Shown here one piece after another: positions 8,283 through 19,066 of a stretch of 64,000 nt of DNA. The notes beneath the pieces were generated by a model. It searched no databases, had not been told where the DNA came from, and saw only the letters and a program-made list of their open reading frames with translations. Origin of the DNA: Burkholderia sp. USMB20 (GTDB taxonomy: Bacteria > Pseudomonadota > Gammaproteobacteria > Burkholderiales > Burkholderiaceae); NCBI RefSeq assembly GCF_000949135.2, contig NZ_JTAN02000012.1:620001-684000 (forward strand), given 5' to 3'. A program made the position numbers and the translations under genes. How positions within the stretch are numbered: the first letter of the stretch is position 1; every line of letters starts with the position of its first letter.

Positions 8283-9692
8283 TTACTTGCCGAGCGCGGC
8301 GCGCGCGGCCTTGACCGCCGCACGCACCTGATCGGGGGCCGTGCCGCCCGGGTGGTTGCGGCTCGCGACCGACCCTTCGAGCGTCAGGTAGCCGAACACG
8401 TCGTCGCCGATCAGGTGCGCGACGTTCGGCAGTTCCTGCTTCATTTCGTCGAGCGTCAGGTCGGCGAGGTCGATCCCGCGGTCGTCGCAGATCTTCACCG
8501 CGTGCGCGACGGCTTCGTGCGCATCGCGGAACGGCAGGCCGCGCTTCACGAGGTAGTCGGCGAGGTCGGTGGCGGTGGAGAAGCCCTGCAGCGCGGCCGC
8601 GCGCATCGCGTCCGGCTTCACGGTGATGCCCGCGACCATCTCGGCGAAGATCCGCAGCGTGTCGGCGACGGTGTCGACCGTGTCGAACAGCGGTTCCTTG
8701 TCTTCCTGGTTGTCCTTGTTGTACGCGAGCGGCTGGCCCTTCATCAGCGTGAGGAGCGCCATCAGGTGGCCGTTCACGCGGCCGGTCTTGCCGCGCGCGA
8801 GCTCGGGCACGTCCGGGTTCTTCTTCTGCGGCATGATCGAGCTGCCGGTGCAGAAGCGGTCGGCGATGTCGATGAAGCCGACGCGCGGGCTCATCCACAG
8901 CACGAGTTCCTCGGAGAAGCGCGACACGTGCGTCATCACGAGCGCGGATGCCGCCGTGAATTCGATCGCGAAGTCGCGATCCGACACCGCGTCGAGCGAG
9001 TTCGCGCAGATGCCGTCGAAGCCGAGCGTCTTCGCGACTGCGTGACGGTCGATCGGATAGCTGGTGCCGGCGAGCGCGGCCGCGCCGAGCGGCAGGCGGT
9101 TCACGCGGGTGCGGCAGTCGCGCATGCGCTCGGCGTCGCGCGTGAACATCTCGACGTACGCGAGCAGGTGGTGGCCGAACGTGACCGGTTGCGCGACCTG
9201 CAGGTGCGTGAAGCCCGGCATGATCGTGTCCGCGTTCTGCTCCGCGAGGTCGATCAGCGCGCCACGCAGGTCGTTCAGGAGGCCGCCGATGCGGTCGATC
9301 TCGCCGCGCAGCCACAGACGGATGTCGGTCGCGACCTGGTCGTTGCGCGAGCGGCCCGTGTGCAGGCGCTTGCCGGCGTCGCCGATCAGCGCGGTGAGGC
9401 GCGCCTCGATGTTCAGGTGGACGTCCTCGAGATCCAGCTGCCATTCGAATTCGCCGCGCTCGATCTCGCCCTTGATCTGCGTCATCCCGCGTTCGATCGC
9501 GGCGAGGTCGTCGGCGCTGATGATCTTCTGCGCCGCGAGCATGCTCGCGTGCGCGAGCGAGCCGGCGATGTCGACGAGCGCGAGGCGCTTGTCGAAAAAC
9601 ACCGACGACGTGTAGCGCTTGACCAGCTCCGACATCGGTTCCGAGAAGCGGGCCGACCAGGCCTCGCCCTTTTTGTGCAGTTGGGACGTCAT
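8283..9692 (-). CDS. argH: Argininosuccinate lyase
   Basis: Final step of arginine biosynthesis: argininosuccinate to arginine plus fumarate. It is 469 aa, a tetrameric fumarase/aspartase-superfamily enzyme. Signature segments: [14 protein letters not shown] (110-123), the catalytic histidine in FTHLQ (His163), and the mobile loop [15 protein letters not shown] (283-297), which supplies the catalytic serine. ATG 9692 fits the family N-terminus ([15 protein letters not shown]). The upstream Shine-Dalgarno is weak (GAAGAA). As in many beta-proteobacteria it stands apart from other arg genes. Confidence 0.97.
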   Translation of the reverse strand: MTSQLHKKGEAWSARFSEPMSELVKRYTSSVFFDKRLALVDIAGSLAHASMLAAQKIISADDLAAIERGMTQIKGEIERGEFEWQLDLEDVHLNIEARLTALIGDAGKRLHTGRSRNDQVATDIRLWLRGEIDRIGGLLNDLRGALIDLAEQNADTIMPGFTHLQVAQPVTFGHHLLAYVEMFTRDAERMRDCRTRVNRLPLGAAALAGTSYPIDRHAVAKTLGFDGICANSLDAVSDRDFAIEFTAASALVMTHVSRFSEELVLWMSPRVGFIDIADRFCTGSSIMPQKKNPDVPELARGKTGRVNGHLMALLTLMKGQPLAYNKDNQEDKEPLFDTVDTVADTLRIFAEMVAGITVKPDAMRAAALQGFSTATDLADYLVKRGLPFRDAHEAVAHAVKICDDRGIDLADLTLDEMKQELPNVAHLIGDDVFGYLTLEGSVASRNHPGGTAPDQVRAAVKAARAALGK

Positions 9693-9798
9693 GGCGATTC
9701 TTCGAAGGGGAGTTGGGCGGCGTGCGCCGCCGAGGGAATCCCGCAATTCTAGCATTCGTGGGGCGGGCGGCCGGCCTTCGCGGGCGTGGGCCGGTCGT

Positions 9799-10608
9799 TC
9801 AATCGCGCACGAGCACGACCAGCTTCAGGTCCTCGCGGTGCGCGGGTTTCAGCGTGATCTGCTGGTACACGAGGCGGCCGTCGGCCGGATGGTCGAATTC
9901 GCGCAGGCCGCCTTCGCGCTCGAACACGTCCTGCGACGCCCAGTACTGCGCGAAGGCATCGCTGCCGGCCATCAGCGCGTCGATCAGCGCGCGGGTCGGC
10001 GCATCGGCGAGGTGGCGGATCGAGTCGGCGCGGAATTCGGCCGCGAGCCGGCGCGCGCGGGTTTCCCAGTCGACGATCAGCGTGCGCGCGGCCGGCGCCA
10101 TGAACGTGAAGCGCAGCAGGTTGCGGTCGTGCTCGTCGTCGAGCCAGCCCGTGAACAGCGCGGCGGCCGGCGCGTTCCATGCGAGCGCGTTCCATTGCCG
10201 GTCGAGCACGTACGCCGGCGTGGCGATCGCGGCGACGGTGGCGGCGAGCGTCGGCGGCAAGTCGCCGGCCGCGACGTCGGGCTCGGCCGGATCGCGCTGT
10301 GCGGCCAGTTCGAACAGGTACGCGCGTTCGGCCTTCGACAATTGCAGCGCGACGGCGATCCGCGCGAGCGCGTCGGCCGATGCCGACACCGGGCGGCCCT
10401 GCTCGATCCACGTGTACCAGGTCGGGCTGACGCCGCACAGCTGCGCGACTTCCTCGCGCCGCAGCCCCGGCGTGCGGCGGCGCGGGCCGGGCGGCAGGCC
10501 GACGGCCTGCGGCGACAGCCGCTCGCGGTGTGCGCGGATGAATTCGCCGAGCGCGCGGGCGGGCGTCGCATCGAGGGGCGGGGTGGGGGCGGACGACGGC
10601 TGGTTCAT
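9799..10608 (-). CDS. MmyB-type transcriptional regulator (XRE HTH plus ligand-binding domain)
   Basis: A 269-aa DNA-binding regulator. Residues about 20-75 are an XRE-type helix-turn-helix ([26 protein letters not shown] is typical for the MmyB family). The rest is the PAS-like MmyB domain ([23 protein letters not shown], then NLLRFTFM and the C-terminal [10 protein letters not shown]). It is divergent from a methyltransferase gene 163 bp away, and the shared region holds a palindrome over the methyltransferase promoter, so local regulation of that gene is the obvious hypothesis. Ligand unknown. Confidence 0.88.
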   Translation of the reverse strand: MNQPSSAPTPPLDATPARALGEFIRAHRERLSPQAVGLPPGPRRRTPGLRREEVAQLCGVSPTWYTWIEQGRPVSASADALARIAVALQLSKAERAYLFELAAQRDPAEPDVAAGDLPPTLAATVAAIATPAYVLDRQWNALAWNAPAAALFTGWLDDEHDRNLLRFTFMAPAARTLIVDWETRARRLAAEFRADSIRHLADAPTRALIDALMAGSDAFAQYWASQDVFEREGGLREFDHPADGRLVYQQITLKPAHREDLKLVVLVRD

Positions 10609-10687
10609 GCGGAAACGGCTGAAAAGGGGCGCTGAGTGCGCGGCAAGGATCAGGCAGGTGTAACAAATACCAGAATAACTGCTTAAC

Positions 10688-10716
10688 TTGTACTGGTACA
10701 GGCGCGGCCCTATTGT
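10688..10716 (+). promoter_or_regulatory. Promoter with palindromic operator for the methyltransferase gene
   Basis: A -35 TTGTAC (10688-10693) and a -10 TATTGT (10711-10716) are separated by 17 bp and lie 55 bp before the methyltransferase ATG. The palindrome TGTAC-TG-GTACA (10689-10700) overlaps the -35 box and is well placed to bind the adjacent MmyB-type regulator as a dimer. Confidence 0.6.
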
Positions 10717-10770
10717 AGCGATTCGCGCGCTGACAGGCAGCGAGCACCCCACCCAAGGAAGGAGCGAACG

Positions 10771-11523
10771 ATGAAACACCACGACCAGGTCGCCGACGCA
10801 TTCGGCACGACGGCCGCCGCCTACCTGACGAGCACGGTCCACGCGACGGGTGCCGATCTGCAGGCGCTGGCCGACGCCGTGCGCGCGACGCCCGAAGCCG
10901 CGGTGCTCGATCTCGGCTGCGGCGCCGGCCACGCGAGCTTCGCGGTTGCTCCGCACGTGCGCGACGTGGTCGCGTACGATCTCGCCGCGCCGATGCTCGC
11001 GACCGTCGATGCCGCCGCGCGCACGCGCGGGCTCGCGAACATCCGCACGCAGCAGGGCCCCGCCGAGCAACTGCCGTTCGACGCGGGCACCTTCGACTGG
11101 GTGGTCAGCCGGATGAGCGCGCACCACTGGCACGACGTGCGCGCGGCGCTTGCCGAGGTGCGCCGCGTGCTGAAGCCCGGCGGCCGCGTGCTGATGATCG
11201 ACATCGCGGGCAACGACCATCCGCTGCTCGACACGTATCTGCAGGCCGCGGAAGTGCTGCGCGATGCGTCGCACGTGCGCGACTACCGTGCCGACGAATG
11301 GCTCGCGATGTTCCGCGACGCCGGGTTCGACGCGCACGTGCAGAGCCGCTGGCGCCTGCCGATCGATTTCGCTACGTGGGTCGAGCGGATCCGCACGCCG
11401 GCCGACAGCGTCGCGGGCATTCGTGCGCTGTGGGCGCATGCGCCCGACGAGGTGCACGGCTACTACGCGGTGCAGCCGGACGGCTCGTTCGAGCACGACG
11501 CGTTGCTGATCGACGCGCAATGA
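10771..11523 (+). CDS. Class I SAM-dependent methyltransferase (UbiE/COQ5-like)
   Basis: A 250-aa methyltransferase. Motif I is VLDLGCGAGHAS (45-56), the acidic ribose-binding residue follows in VVAYDLA, and the post-motif FDWVVSRMSAHHWHD and VLKPGGRVLMID are typical of the Methyltransf_11/UbiE fold. The substrate, a small molecule, is not predictable. Strong AAGGAAGGAG precedes the ATG. It is divergent from an MmyB-type regulator that probably controls it. A strong terminator follows. Confidence 0.88.
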   Translation: MKHHDQVADAFGTTAAAYLTSTVHATGADLQALADAVRATPEAAVLDLGCGAGHASFAVAPHVRDVVAYDLAAPMLATVDAAARTRGLANIRTQQGPAEQLPFDAGTFDWVVSRMSAHHWHDVRAALAEVRRVLKPGGRVLMIDIAGNDHPLLDTYLQAAEVLRDASHVRDYRADEWLAMFRDAGFDAHVQSRWRLPIDFATWVERIRTPADSVAGIRALWAHAPDEVHGYYAVQPDGSFEHDALLIDAQ

Positions 11524-11573
11524 GCGCGAGGGACGGCACGGCGGCCGGTGCCGTCGCGCCGTTCGATGAAAAA

Positions 11574-11603
11574 AGCCGCGATACGCGGTCGCGTATCGCG
11601 GCT
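11574..11603. terminator. Bidirectional terminator between methyltransferase and ppc
   Basis: A perfect 12-bp stem (GCCGCGATACGC/GCGTATCGCGGC) is flanked by a run of A upstream and TTTCGTTTT downstream, between convergent genes. Confidence 0.85.
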
Positions 11604-11668
11604 TTCGTTTTGCGGCTTTCGTTTCGCGATGACGGCGCGGCGCGGGGCAGGCCCGCACCGCGCTCGGA

Positions 11669-14600
11669 TCAGCCCGTGTTGCGCAGGCCGGCCGCGATCC
11701 CGTTGATGGTCAGGTGAATCCCGCGGCGCAGCCGCGCGTTCGAGTCGCCCGCGCGGTGACGCTTGATCAGCTCGACCTGCAGGTGGTTCAGCGGATCGAG
11801 ATACGGGAAGCGGTTCTTGATCGAGCGCGCGAGCAGCGGGTTGGTCGCGAGGCGGCCTTCGTGCCCGGTGATTTCCGCGAGCGCCTGCGATGTGCGCTCC
11901 CATTCCGCGACGATCCGCTCGAACACGTGCTTGCGCAGCTTGCGGTCGGCGACCAGCTGCGCGTAGCGCGACGCGACCGCGAGATCGGTCTTCGCGAGCA
12001 CCATGTCCATGTTCGACAGCAGGTTCGCGAAGAACGGCCAGGTCTTGTTCATCTTCCTGAGCAGCGCGACGCGCTTCGTGCGCTCGGCCGCGTCCTGCGC
12101 GCCGTCGAGATACGCGCTCACCGCGCTGCCGAAGCCGTACCAGCCCGTCAGCAGCAGCCGGCACTGGCCCCACGAGAAGCCCCACGGAATCGCGCGGAGA
12201 TCCTCGATCCTGCGGTTCTTCGGATCCTGCAGCTTGCGCGAGGCCGGGCGGCTGCCGATGTTCAGCTCGGCGATCTCGGTGATCGGCGTCGACGAGAAGA
12301 AGTAGTCGGTGAAGCCGGGCGTTTCATAGACGAGCGCGCGATACGACGCCATCGCGGCGTCGGACAGCGTCTGCATCGCGGCTTCGAACGCGGGCAGTTG
12401 CGCGGGCGCGTTCGATTGCGGCAGCAGCGACGCCTCGAGCGTCGCGGCGACCACCGTCTCGAGGTTGCGCCGGCCGATCTCGGGGTTCGCGAACTTGCTC
12501 GCGATCACCTCGCCCTGTTCGGTCAGGCGGATCTGGCCGTTCACGGTGCCCGGCGGCTGCGACAGGATCGCCTGGTAGGTCGGGCCGCCCCCGCGGCCGA
12601 CCGTGCCGCCGCGGCCGTGGAACAGGCGCAGCGTGATCTTGCGTTCGCGGAACAGGTCGACGAGCGCGAGTTCCGCGCGATACAGCTCCCAGTTGGACGT
12701 CAGGAAGCCGCCGTCCTTGTTGCTGTCCGAGTAGCCGAGCATCACTTCCTGTTCGGCGCCCTGGTGCGCGATCAGCGCGTCGATGCCCGGCAGTGCGAAG
12801 TATTCGCGCATGATGCGCGCGGCATCGCGCAGGTCGGGAATCGTCTCGAACAGCGGAATCACCATCAGGCCGTTCTTCGCATGGTGGCCGAGCGTGCCTT
12901 CGAGCAGGCCCGTTTCCTTCTGCAGCAGCAGCACCTCGACGAGGTCGCTGACGGTTTCCGTGTGCGAGATGATGTAGTTGCGCACCGCACGCGCGCCGAA
13001 TTGCGCGCGTACCTCGCGGGCTTTCTCGAACACGCCGAGCTCGCTCTGCGCGAGCGCCGAGTATTCGAGGTACTGCGAGCGCAGCGGGCGGGGATCGGCA
13101 AGCGCGGCCAGCAGCACGCGCAGCTTGTCTTCCTCGGCGAGCGCCGCGTAGTCGGCTTCGACGCCGGCGCGCGCGAACAGCTCGGCGACCACGGCTTCGT
13201 GGATGTCGGAGCTCTGGCGCAGGTCGATGCTCGCGAGATGGAAGCCGAACACTTCGGCCGCGCGCACGAGCGGCGCAAGGCGCGGTGCGGCGAGCGACGC
13301 GCCGTGATGCTCGTCGAGCGAGGCGGTCAGCACCTTCAGGTCGGCGACGAAGGCTTCGGAATCGGCGTACGGCACCGCGCGCACCGGCGGCGCACCGCGG
13401 CCGGCGCTGCGTACCGGCACCGTGCCTTCGCCGAGCCGCACGCGCGCGCTTGCGGCGAGCCGCGTGTAGATGCCGATCAGCGCACGGCGATACGGCTCGT
13501 CGACGCGATGCGGCGACTGGTCGGGCGACGCGGCCGCGAGCGCCTTCACCGCGTCGTTCGCGCCGACCAGCAGGTTCGATACCGACAGCTCGGCGCCGAG
13601 CTTGTGCACCTGTTCCAGATAGTGTTCGAGGATCACCGCGGATTGGCGGTTGATCGCTTCTTCGAGGGTCGGGGCGGTCACGTTCGGGTTGCCGTCGCGA
13701 TCGCCGCCGATCCAGCTGCCCATCTGGAAGAACGCCGGCACGCGCGCGGACAGGCCGTGCTCGGCGAGCGCGGCCTCGATGTCGCCGTACAGCGCGGGCA
13801 GTTCGTCGAGGAACGTCGCGCGGTAGTACGACAGCGCGTTCTCGATCTCGTCGCCGACCGTCAGGCGCGCGTCGCGCAGCATGCGGGTCTGCCACAGCGC
13901 GGTCACGCGCGCGCGCAGCATCGATTCGTTGTACTGGCGCTCGCGCGCGGTCAGCTCCTGGTCGCGCTCGGCGAGCAGCCGCGCGATGTCGTGCTGCGCG
14001 TCGAGGATGCTCTTGCGCTGCACTTCGGTCGGGTGCGCGGTCAGCACCGGCACGATCAGCGCATCGTCGAAGAAGCGCTGCAGCAGGCGCTTCGACGCGT
14101 TGCCGGTCGTCTTCAGCTGCTCGAGCGCGTATGCGACGGTGCCGGGCTGCGGCGCGGAGCCGGCCAGCGCGTGGATGCGGCGGCGGCGGTTGTGGTGGCG
14201 GTCTTCCGCGATGTTCGCGAGGTGCGAGAAATAGCTGAACGCGCGCACGACGCTCACCGTCTGCTCAGGCGTCAGCTTGCGCAGCTTCTTCTCCAGCGTT
14301 TGCGCGGCCTCGCTGTCGTCCTCGCGGCGAAACTTCACCGCCGTCTGGCGAATGGTCTCGACGACGTCGAACACGGTGTCGCCTTCCTGTTCACGCACCA
14401 CGTCGCCGAGCAGGCGGCCGAGGTAGCGGATGTCCTCGAACAGCGGACCGTCCTTGTCCTCGCGCGTGCGGGGGCCGGGCTTCGCCGCGCCGGCCTTGCG
14501 GGCGGCCGGGGCGGCGGATTTGATCGCGCGTTTTGTCTGACGTATCGGGTCTTTCGGTTTCGTTGCCGTTTTCGCACGGCCGTTCGCGGCGGTGGCGATG

Positions 14601-14674
14601 GTGCCCGTCGGGGCATCGGAGGAGGGCAGGGCAGCATTGCGGCGCGCCGTACGCGCCGATCCGGAAGACTTCAC
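11669..14674 (-). CDS. ppc: Phosphoenolpyruvate carboxylase
   Basis: Anaplerotic enzyme: PEP plus bicarbonate to oxaloacetate. It is 1001 aa against about 880 in E. coli; the excess is an Ala/Lys/Arg-rich low-complexity N-terminus of about 75 residues. Catalytic segments are intact: [11 protein letters not shown] (His214), the [11 protein letters not shown] motif, [24 protein letters not shown] and the C-terminal [14 protein letters not shown] carrying the conserved final NTG. The start is the GTG at 14674 with AAGGAAA just upstream; an ATG-type start at 14704 would lack a ribosome binding site. Divergent from hemC. Confidence 0.96.
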   Translation of the reverse strand: MKSSGSARTARRNAALPSSDAPTGTIATAANGRAKTATKPKDPIRQTKRAIKSAAPAARKAGAAKPGPRTREDKDGPLFEDIRYLGRLLGDVVREQEGDTVFDVVETIRQTAVKFRREDDSEAAQTLEKKLRKLTPEQTVSVVRAFSYFSHLANIAEDRHHNRRRRIHALAGSAPQPGTVAYALEQLKTTGNASKRLLQRFFDDALIVPVLTAHPTEVQRKSILDAQHDIARLLAERDQELTARERQYNESMLRARVTALWQTRMLRDARLTVGDEIENALSYYRATFLDELPALYGDIEAALAEHGLSARVPAFFQMGSWIGGDRDGNPNVTAPTLEEAINRQSAVILEHYLEQVHKLGAELSVSNLLVGANDAVKALAAASPDQSPHRVDEPYRRALIGIYTRLAASARVRLGEGTVPVRSAGRGAPPVRAVPYADSEAFVADLKVLTASLDEHHGASLAAPRLAPLVRAAEVFGFHLASIDLRQSSDIHEAVVAELFARAGVEADYAALAEEDKLRVLLAALADPRPLRSQYLEYSALAQSELGVFEKAREVRAQFGARAVRNYIISHTETVSDLVEVLLLQKETGLLEGTLGHHAKNGLMVIPLFETIPDLRDAARIMREYFALPGIDALIAHQGAEQEVMLGYSDSNKDGGFLTSNWELYRAELALVDLFRERKITLRLFHGRGGTVGRGGGPTYQAILSQPPGTVNGQIRLTEQGEVIASKFANPEIGRRNLETVVAATLEASLLPQSNAPAQLPAFEAAMQTLSDAAMASYRALVYETPGFTDYFFSSTPITEIAELNIGSRPASRKLQDPKNRRIEDLRAIPWGFSWGQCRLLLTGWYGFGSAVSAYLDGAQDAAERTKRVALLRKMNKTWPFFANLLSNMDMVLAKTDLAVASRYAQLVADRKLRKHVFERIVAEWERTSQALAEITGHEGRLATNPLLARSIKNRFPYLDPLNHLQVELIKRHRAGDSNARLRRGIHLTINGIAAGLRNTG

Positions 14675-14706
14675 GATGGGTTTCCTTGGGAAAGCTCGAG
14701 TCAAAA

Positions 14707-14742
14707 GGGACTGCGGGGACTGCGGAAACTACGGGAACTGCG
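14707..14742. repeat. Nonamer tandem repeat (4 copies) in the ppc-hemC intergenic region
   Basis: Four consecutive copies of GGRACTRCG: two identical GGGACTGCG units, then GAAACTACG and GGAACTGCG. It lies between ppc and hemC in the region that must contain both promoters. Confidence 0.75.
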
Positions 14743-14891
14743 GTCAAGCAACCAGCTACGTGCGGCACATCCGCGCATCGGTGTCGCCGCCCGCGCCGAA
14801 GCGCGGCGGGCGCAGGCTCCGGGCCCGGGCGGGCCGGGGCGTGCGTGCTACCATTGTTCGATCTTCAATCCCGTCCTTCGATGTTCCAGCA

Positions 14892-15878
14892 ATGAATTCC
14901 GAGACTCTTGCGGCACAAGCTCCCGCGACGCTGACGATCGCTTCGCGCGAGAGCCGCCTCGCGATGTGGCAAGCCGAACATGTGCGTGATGCGCTGCGCA
15001 AATTATATCCAGCTTGTGACGTGAAAATCCTCGGGATGACGACCCGTGGCGATCAGATTCTCGATCGCACGCTGTCGAAGGTCGGCGGCAAGGGCCTGTT
15101 CGTGAAGGAGCTGGAGAATGCGCTCGCCGACGGCCGTGCCGACCTCGCCGTGCATTCGCTGAAGGACGTGCCGATGGCGCTGCCCGACGGTTTCGCGCTG
15201 ACCGCGATCATGGAGCGCGAGGATCCGCGCGACGCGTTCGTGTCGAACGACTACGCGTCGCTCGACGCGCTGCCGGCCGGCGCCGTCGTCGGCACGTCGA
15301 GCCTGCGCCGCGAGGCGATGCTGCGCGCGCGCTATCCGCACCTCGACGTGCTGCCGCTGCGCGGCAACCTCGACACGCGCCTGTCGAAGCTCGATCGCGG
15401 CGATTACGCGGCGATCATCCTCGCGGCCGCGGGCCTGAAGCGTCTCGGCCTCGAAGCGCGGATCCGCGCGCTGATCGACGTCGAGGACAGCCCGCCGGCC
15501 GCCGGCCAGGGCGCGCTCGGCATCGAAATCGCCGCGCACCGCACGGACGTCGCCGGATGGCTCGCGCCGCTGCACGACCCGCAGACCGCGCTCGCGGTCG
15601 AGGCCGAGCGGATGGTGTCGCGCGCGCTCGGCGGCAGCTGCGAGGTGCCGCTTGCCGCGCACGCGGTGTGGCGCGCGGGCGAGCTGTACCTGACGGGCCG
15701 CGTGTCGACGACCGACGGCCGGCGCGTGCTGACCGCCGAGGAGTGCGGCGCGGTGATGACCGTCGCCGATGCGCTCGCGCTCGGCCGCGCGGTGTCCGAC
15801 GAGCTCGAGGCGCAGGGTGCGCTCGACATCGTCAACGCACTGCTCGCCGGCTCGCAGGCCGGCAAGGGCGACGCCTGA
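14892..15878 (+). CDS. hemC: Porphobilinogen deaminase (hydroxymethylbilane synthase)
   Basis: Polymerises four porphobilinogen units to hydroxymethylbilane in haem biosynthesis. It is 328 aa. The dipyrromethane cofactor is carried on Cys250 in [12 protein letters not shown]; the catalytic aspartate is Asp92 in [15 protein letters not shown] and [11 protein letters not shown] form the substrate-binding arginine clusters. It has the extended N-terminus usual in Burkholderia. Its TGA overlaps the hemDX ATG by one base, so the haem genes form one operon. Confidence 0.97.
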   Translation: MNSETLAAQAPATLTIASRESRLAMWQAEHVRDALRKLYPACDVKILGMTTRGDQILDRTLSKVGGKGLFVKELENALADGRADLAVHSLKDVPMALPDGFALTAIMEREDPRDAFVSNDYASLDALPAGAVVGTSSLRREAMLRARYPHLDVLPLRGNLDTRLSKLDRGDYAAIILAAAGLKRLGLEARIRALIDVEDSPPAAGQGALGIEIAAHRTDVAGWLAPLHDPQTALAVEAERMVSRALGGSCEVPLAAHAVWRAGELYLTGRVSTTDGRRVLTAEECGAVMTVADALALGRAVSDELEAQGALDIVNALLAGSQAGKGDA

Positions 15879-17848
15879 TGGCGGGCGGCGCGCGCGCGTT
15901 CACCGCCGTCCTGACGCGCCCCGACGGCCAGTCGGCCGCGCTGGCGGCCCAACTGGCCGAGGCCGGTTGCGACGTGCTCGAATTCCCGCTGATCGATATT
16001 GCGCCGGTCGACGATCCGGCGCCGCTCGACGCCGCGTTCGCGGCGCTCGCGGACTACGCGCTCGTGATCTTCGTATCGCCGAACGCGATCGACCGCGCAC
16101 TCGCGCAGTACGGCGCGATCTGGCCGAATGCGCTGCCGGTCGGCGTCGTCGGGCCCGGCAGCGTCGCGGCGCTCGAGCGCCACGGCATCGCGGCGCCCGC
16201 GCATCGCGTGATCGCGCCGCAGGCGCCCGCCGACGGCGGCGTCCCGCATTACGATTCGGAAAGCCTGTTCGCGAGCATCGAGGCCGCGTTCGGCGGCGCG
16301 CAGGCGCTGGCGGGCAAGCGCGTGCTGATCGTGCGCGGCGACGGCGGGCGCGAATGGCTCGCCGAGCGGCTGCGCGAAGCCGGCGCGGACGTCACGCTGG
16401 TGGCCGCGTACCGGCGCGTCGTGCCCGAGCCGCGCGTCGGCGCGTGGGAGCGCGTGCATGCGCTGCTCGCCGGCGCGCCGCACGGGTGGCTCGTCACGAG
16501 CTCGGAGGGCGTGCGCAACCTGCACGAACTCGCGCGCACGCACCTGAACGACGCCGAGATCGAGGCGCTGAAGCACGCGCCGCTCGTGACGCCGCACCCG
16601 CGCATCGAGCAGACCGCGCGCGCACTGGGTTTTGATAGGATTACGCTGACCGGCGCGGGCGATGAGCGCATCGTCCGCGCGTTTCGAACGATGGCCGACG
16701 AGGCCGTCCAACCGGCGACAGCCGCACCGGTGACTAAACGCATGACAGATACCAACGATTCCAAAAGCGTCGCTTCCCAGCCGGCCGCTGCTTCCGCACC
16801 GCCGTCCCGTCCCGCCTATATGGCGTCCGAACCGCCTGCGCGCCGCGGCGGCAGCGCGGTGCTGTGGTTCGTCGTCGTCGTGCTCGGCTGCGCGGCGGGC
16901 GCTGGCGGCTATGCGCTGAACCGCAAGGTCGACCGGCTCGACGATTCGTTCGTCGCACGCCAGAAGGTGCTCGATGCGCAGACGGCCGAGATCCGCATGA
17001 AGACCGAGCAGGCGCTCGCGGGCACGCACCAGGTCGACACGCAGCTCGCGCAGCTCGACGGCAAGCTCGCCGACGCGCAGAGCGCGCAGCAGGCGCTGCA
17101 GCAGCAATACCAGGACCTGTCGCGCAACCGCGACGCGTGGATGCTCGAGGAAGTCGACCAGATGCTGTCGAGCGCGAGCCAGCAACTGCAGCTCACCGGC
17201 AACACGCAGCTCGCGCTGATCGCGCTGCAGAATGCCGACGCGCGCCTCGCGACGTCGCAGAGCGCGCAGGCCGTCACGGTGCGCAAGGCGCTCGCGCAGG
17301 ACATCGAGAAGCTGAAGGCCGCGCCGTCGGCCGACCTCACGGGCCTCGCGATCAAGCTCGACGACGCGATCGCGAAGATCGACGCGCTGCCGCTGTCGGG
17401 CGAGGCGATGGTTCCGCACGCGTCGCCGAAGGCCGCGCCGGCCGAGGCCGCGTCGCCGGTGGCAGCCGACACGCCGCGCTGGAAGGTGTGGTGGCATGAC
17501 TTCTCGGCCGGGCTCGGCGAGCAGCTGAAGGGCCTCGTGCAGGTGCGCCGGATCGACAATGCCGACGCGATGCTCGCGTCGCCCGACCAGGGCTACTTCG
17601 TGCGCGAGAACGTGAAGCTGCGCCTGCTCACCGCGCGGCTGTCGCTGCTCGCGCGCAACGACGGCGCGATGAAGGCCGACCTGCACGCCGCGCAGGCGTC
17701 GCTCGGCAAGTATTTCGACCAGGCATCGAAGGACACGCAGACCGTCGAGGATCTGCTCAAGCAGGTCGACGGTGCATCGCTGACGGTTGCGGTGCCGAAC
17801 CTGAACACGAGCCTGAACGCCGTTCAGCAGTTCAAGAGCCGGGGGTAA
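15878..17848 (+). CDS. hemDX: Fused uroporphyrinogen-III synthase / HemX membrane protein
   Basis: A 656-aa fusion. Residues 1-270 are uroporphyrinogen-III synthase (HemD), which closes hydroxymethylbilane into uroporphyrinogen III: VLTRPDGQSAALAAQL, VVGPGSVAALE, VLIVRGDGGREWLAERL, LVTSSEGVRNL. After a Pro/Ala-rich linker there is one transmembrane helix (about 326-347), a coiled-coil rich in Gln/Ala/Asp, and a periplasmic HemX domain. HemX is often annotated as a uroporphyrinogen methyltransferase, but no SAM-binding motif is visible. An in-frame ATG at residue 289 (MTDTNDSKS) could serve as an internal start for HemX alone. Sandwiched between hemC and hemY. Confidence 0.93.
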   Translation: MAGGARAFTAVLTRPDGQSAALAAQLAEAGCDVLEFPLIDIAPVDDPAPLDAAFAALADYALVIFVSPNAIDRALAQYGAIWPNALPVGVVGPGSVAALERHGIAAPAHRVIAPQAPADGGVPHYDSESLFASIEAAFGGAQALAGKRVLIVRGDGGREWLAERLREAGADVTLVAAYRRVVPEPRVGAWERVHALLAGAPHGWLVTSSEGVRNLHELARTHLNDAEIEALKHAPLVTPHPRIEQTARALGFDRITLTGAGDERIVRAFRTMADEAVQPATAAPVTKRMTDTNDSKSVASQPAAASAPPSRPAYMASEPPARRGGSAVLWFVVVVLGCAAGAGGYALNRKVDRLDDSFVARQKVLDAQTAEIRMKTEQALAGTHQVDTQLAQLDGKLADAQSAQQALQQQYQDLSRNRDAWMLEEVDQMLSSASQQLQLTGNTQLALIALQNADARLATSQSAQAVTVRKALAQDIEKLKAAPSADLTGLAIKLDDAIAKIDALPLSGEAMVPHASPKAAPAEAASPVAADTPRWKVWWHDFSAGLGEQLKGLVQVRRIDNADAMLASPDQGYFVRENVKLRLLTARLSLLARNDGAMKADLHAAQASLGKYFDQASKDTQTVEDLLKQVDGASLTVAVPNLNTSLNAVQQFKSRG

Positions 17849-17850
17849 CG

Positions 17851-19038
17851 ATGACGCTTCGAGGAATCGTCTGGCTCGCGATCCTGTTCGCGATCGCCGC
17901 GGCACTCGCCACCGTCGGCCATTTCGACGCGGGGCAGGTGCTGCTCGTCTATCCGCCGTACCGGGTCGACGTGTCGCTGAACCTGTTCGTGATCTCCATC
18001 GTCGTGCTGTTCATCGTCGTGTACGCGCTGCTGCGCATCGTGCGCAACATCTGGCGCATGCCGCAGCGGGTCGCCGCGTATCGCGCGCGTTCGCGCAACG
18101 AGAAGGCGCAGGCGTCGCTGCGCGACGCGATCGCGAACCTGTACGCGGGCCGCTTCTCGCGCGCCGAAAAGGCCGCGCGCGACGCGCTCGCGGTCGATGC
18201 GAACCAGGGCGCCGCGAGTCTCGTCGGGGCCACCGCCGCGCACCGGATGCACGAGTACACGCGCCGCGACGACTGGCTGTCGAAGGTCGACGCGCCGGAA
18301 TGGCAGGACGCACGGCTGCTCGCCGCGGCCGACATGCGCGCGGATGCGCGCGATGCCGACGGCGCGCTCGCCGCGCTGGCCGACCTGCAGGCGGGCGGCA
18401 AGCGCATCCATGCGCAGCAGGTCGCGCTGCGCGCGCAGCAGCAGTTGAAGAACTGGGCCGAGGTGCTGAAGCTCGCAAAGGCGCTCGAGAAACGCGAGGC
18501 GCTGCATCCGGCCGCGGCCGTGCGGCTGCGCCAGCAGGCGGCTGAGAACCTGCTGCGCGAACGCCGGCACGACCCGGACGCGCTGCTCGAGGTGTGGCAG
18601 TCGCTGTCGCCGCTCGAGCGCCAGTCGCCGCGCCTGGCCGATCTCGCGGCCGAGCTGCTGGTGACGCTCGAGCGCCGCACCGAAGCGCGCCGCATCGTCG
18701 AGGACGCGCTCGCGCACAACTGGGATGCGCGCCTGCTGCGCCGCTATCCGGACACGGCCGGCGGCGATGCGCTGCCGCTGATCCAGAAGGCCGAAGGCTG
18801 GAAGAAGGATCACCCGGACGATGCCGACCTGCTGTTCGCGCTCGGCCGTCTCTGCCAGCAGCAGCAGCTGTGGGGCAAGGCGCAGTCGTTCCTCGAAGCC
18901 GCGCTGAAGCAGGCCGACAACGAGGCGCTGAAGGTGCGTGCGCACCGTGCGCTCGCCCGCCTGTTCGAGCACCTCGGCGAAACCGACAAGGCGGCGAAGC
19001 ACTACCGCGAAAGCGCGCTCGCGATCACCGTGGTCTGA
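17851..19038 (+). CDS. hemY: HemY, membrane TPR protein of the haem operon
   Basis: A 395-aa inner-membrane protein of the proteobacterial HemY family (not the Gram-positive oxidase of the same name). Two N-terminal transmembrane segments (about residues 4-22 and 40-62) precede a long Ala/Arg-rich helical domain built of TPR-like repeats (for example ALDVDANQGAASLVGA-type and LFALGRLCQQQQLWGKAQ). It probably scaffolds late haem enzymes. Two bases separate it from hemDX. A terminator follows 28 nt after the stop, ending the operon. Confidence 0.92.
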   Translation: MTLRGIVWLAILFAIAAALATVGHFDAGQVLLVYPPYRVDVSLNLFVISIVVLFIVVYALLRIVRNIWRMPQRVAAYRARSRNEKAQASLRDAIANLYAGRFSRAEKAARDALAVDANQGAASLVGATAAHRMHEYTRRDDWLSKVDAPEWQDARLLAAADMRADARDADGALAALADLQAGGKRIHAQQVALRAQQQLKNWAEVLKLAKALEKREALHPAAAVRLRQQAAENLLRERRHDPDALLEVWQSLSPLERQSPRLADLAAELLVTLERRTEARRIVEDALAHNWDARLLRRYPDTAGGDALPLIQKAEGWKKDHPDDADLLFALGRLCQQQQLWGKAQSFLEAALKQADNEALKVRAHRALARLFEHLGETDKAAKHYRESALAITVV

Positions 19039-19066
19039 CGCGGCGGCGCTCGCCCGCCGCGCGTAA

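Noticed and set aside
11714-14989. A 1091-codon open frame on the plus strand opposite ppc
   Set aside because: Shadow of ppc with arginine-rich nonsense composition and no domain; ppc motifs on the minus strand are intact.
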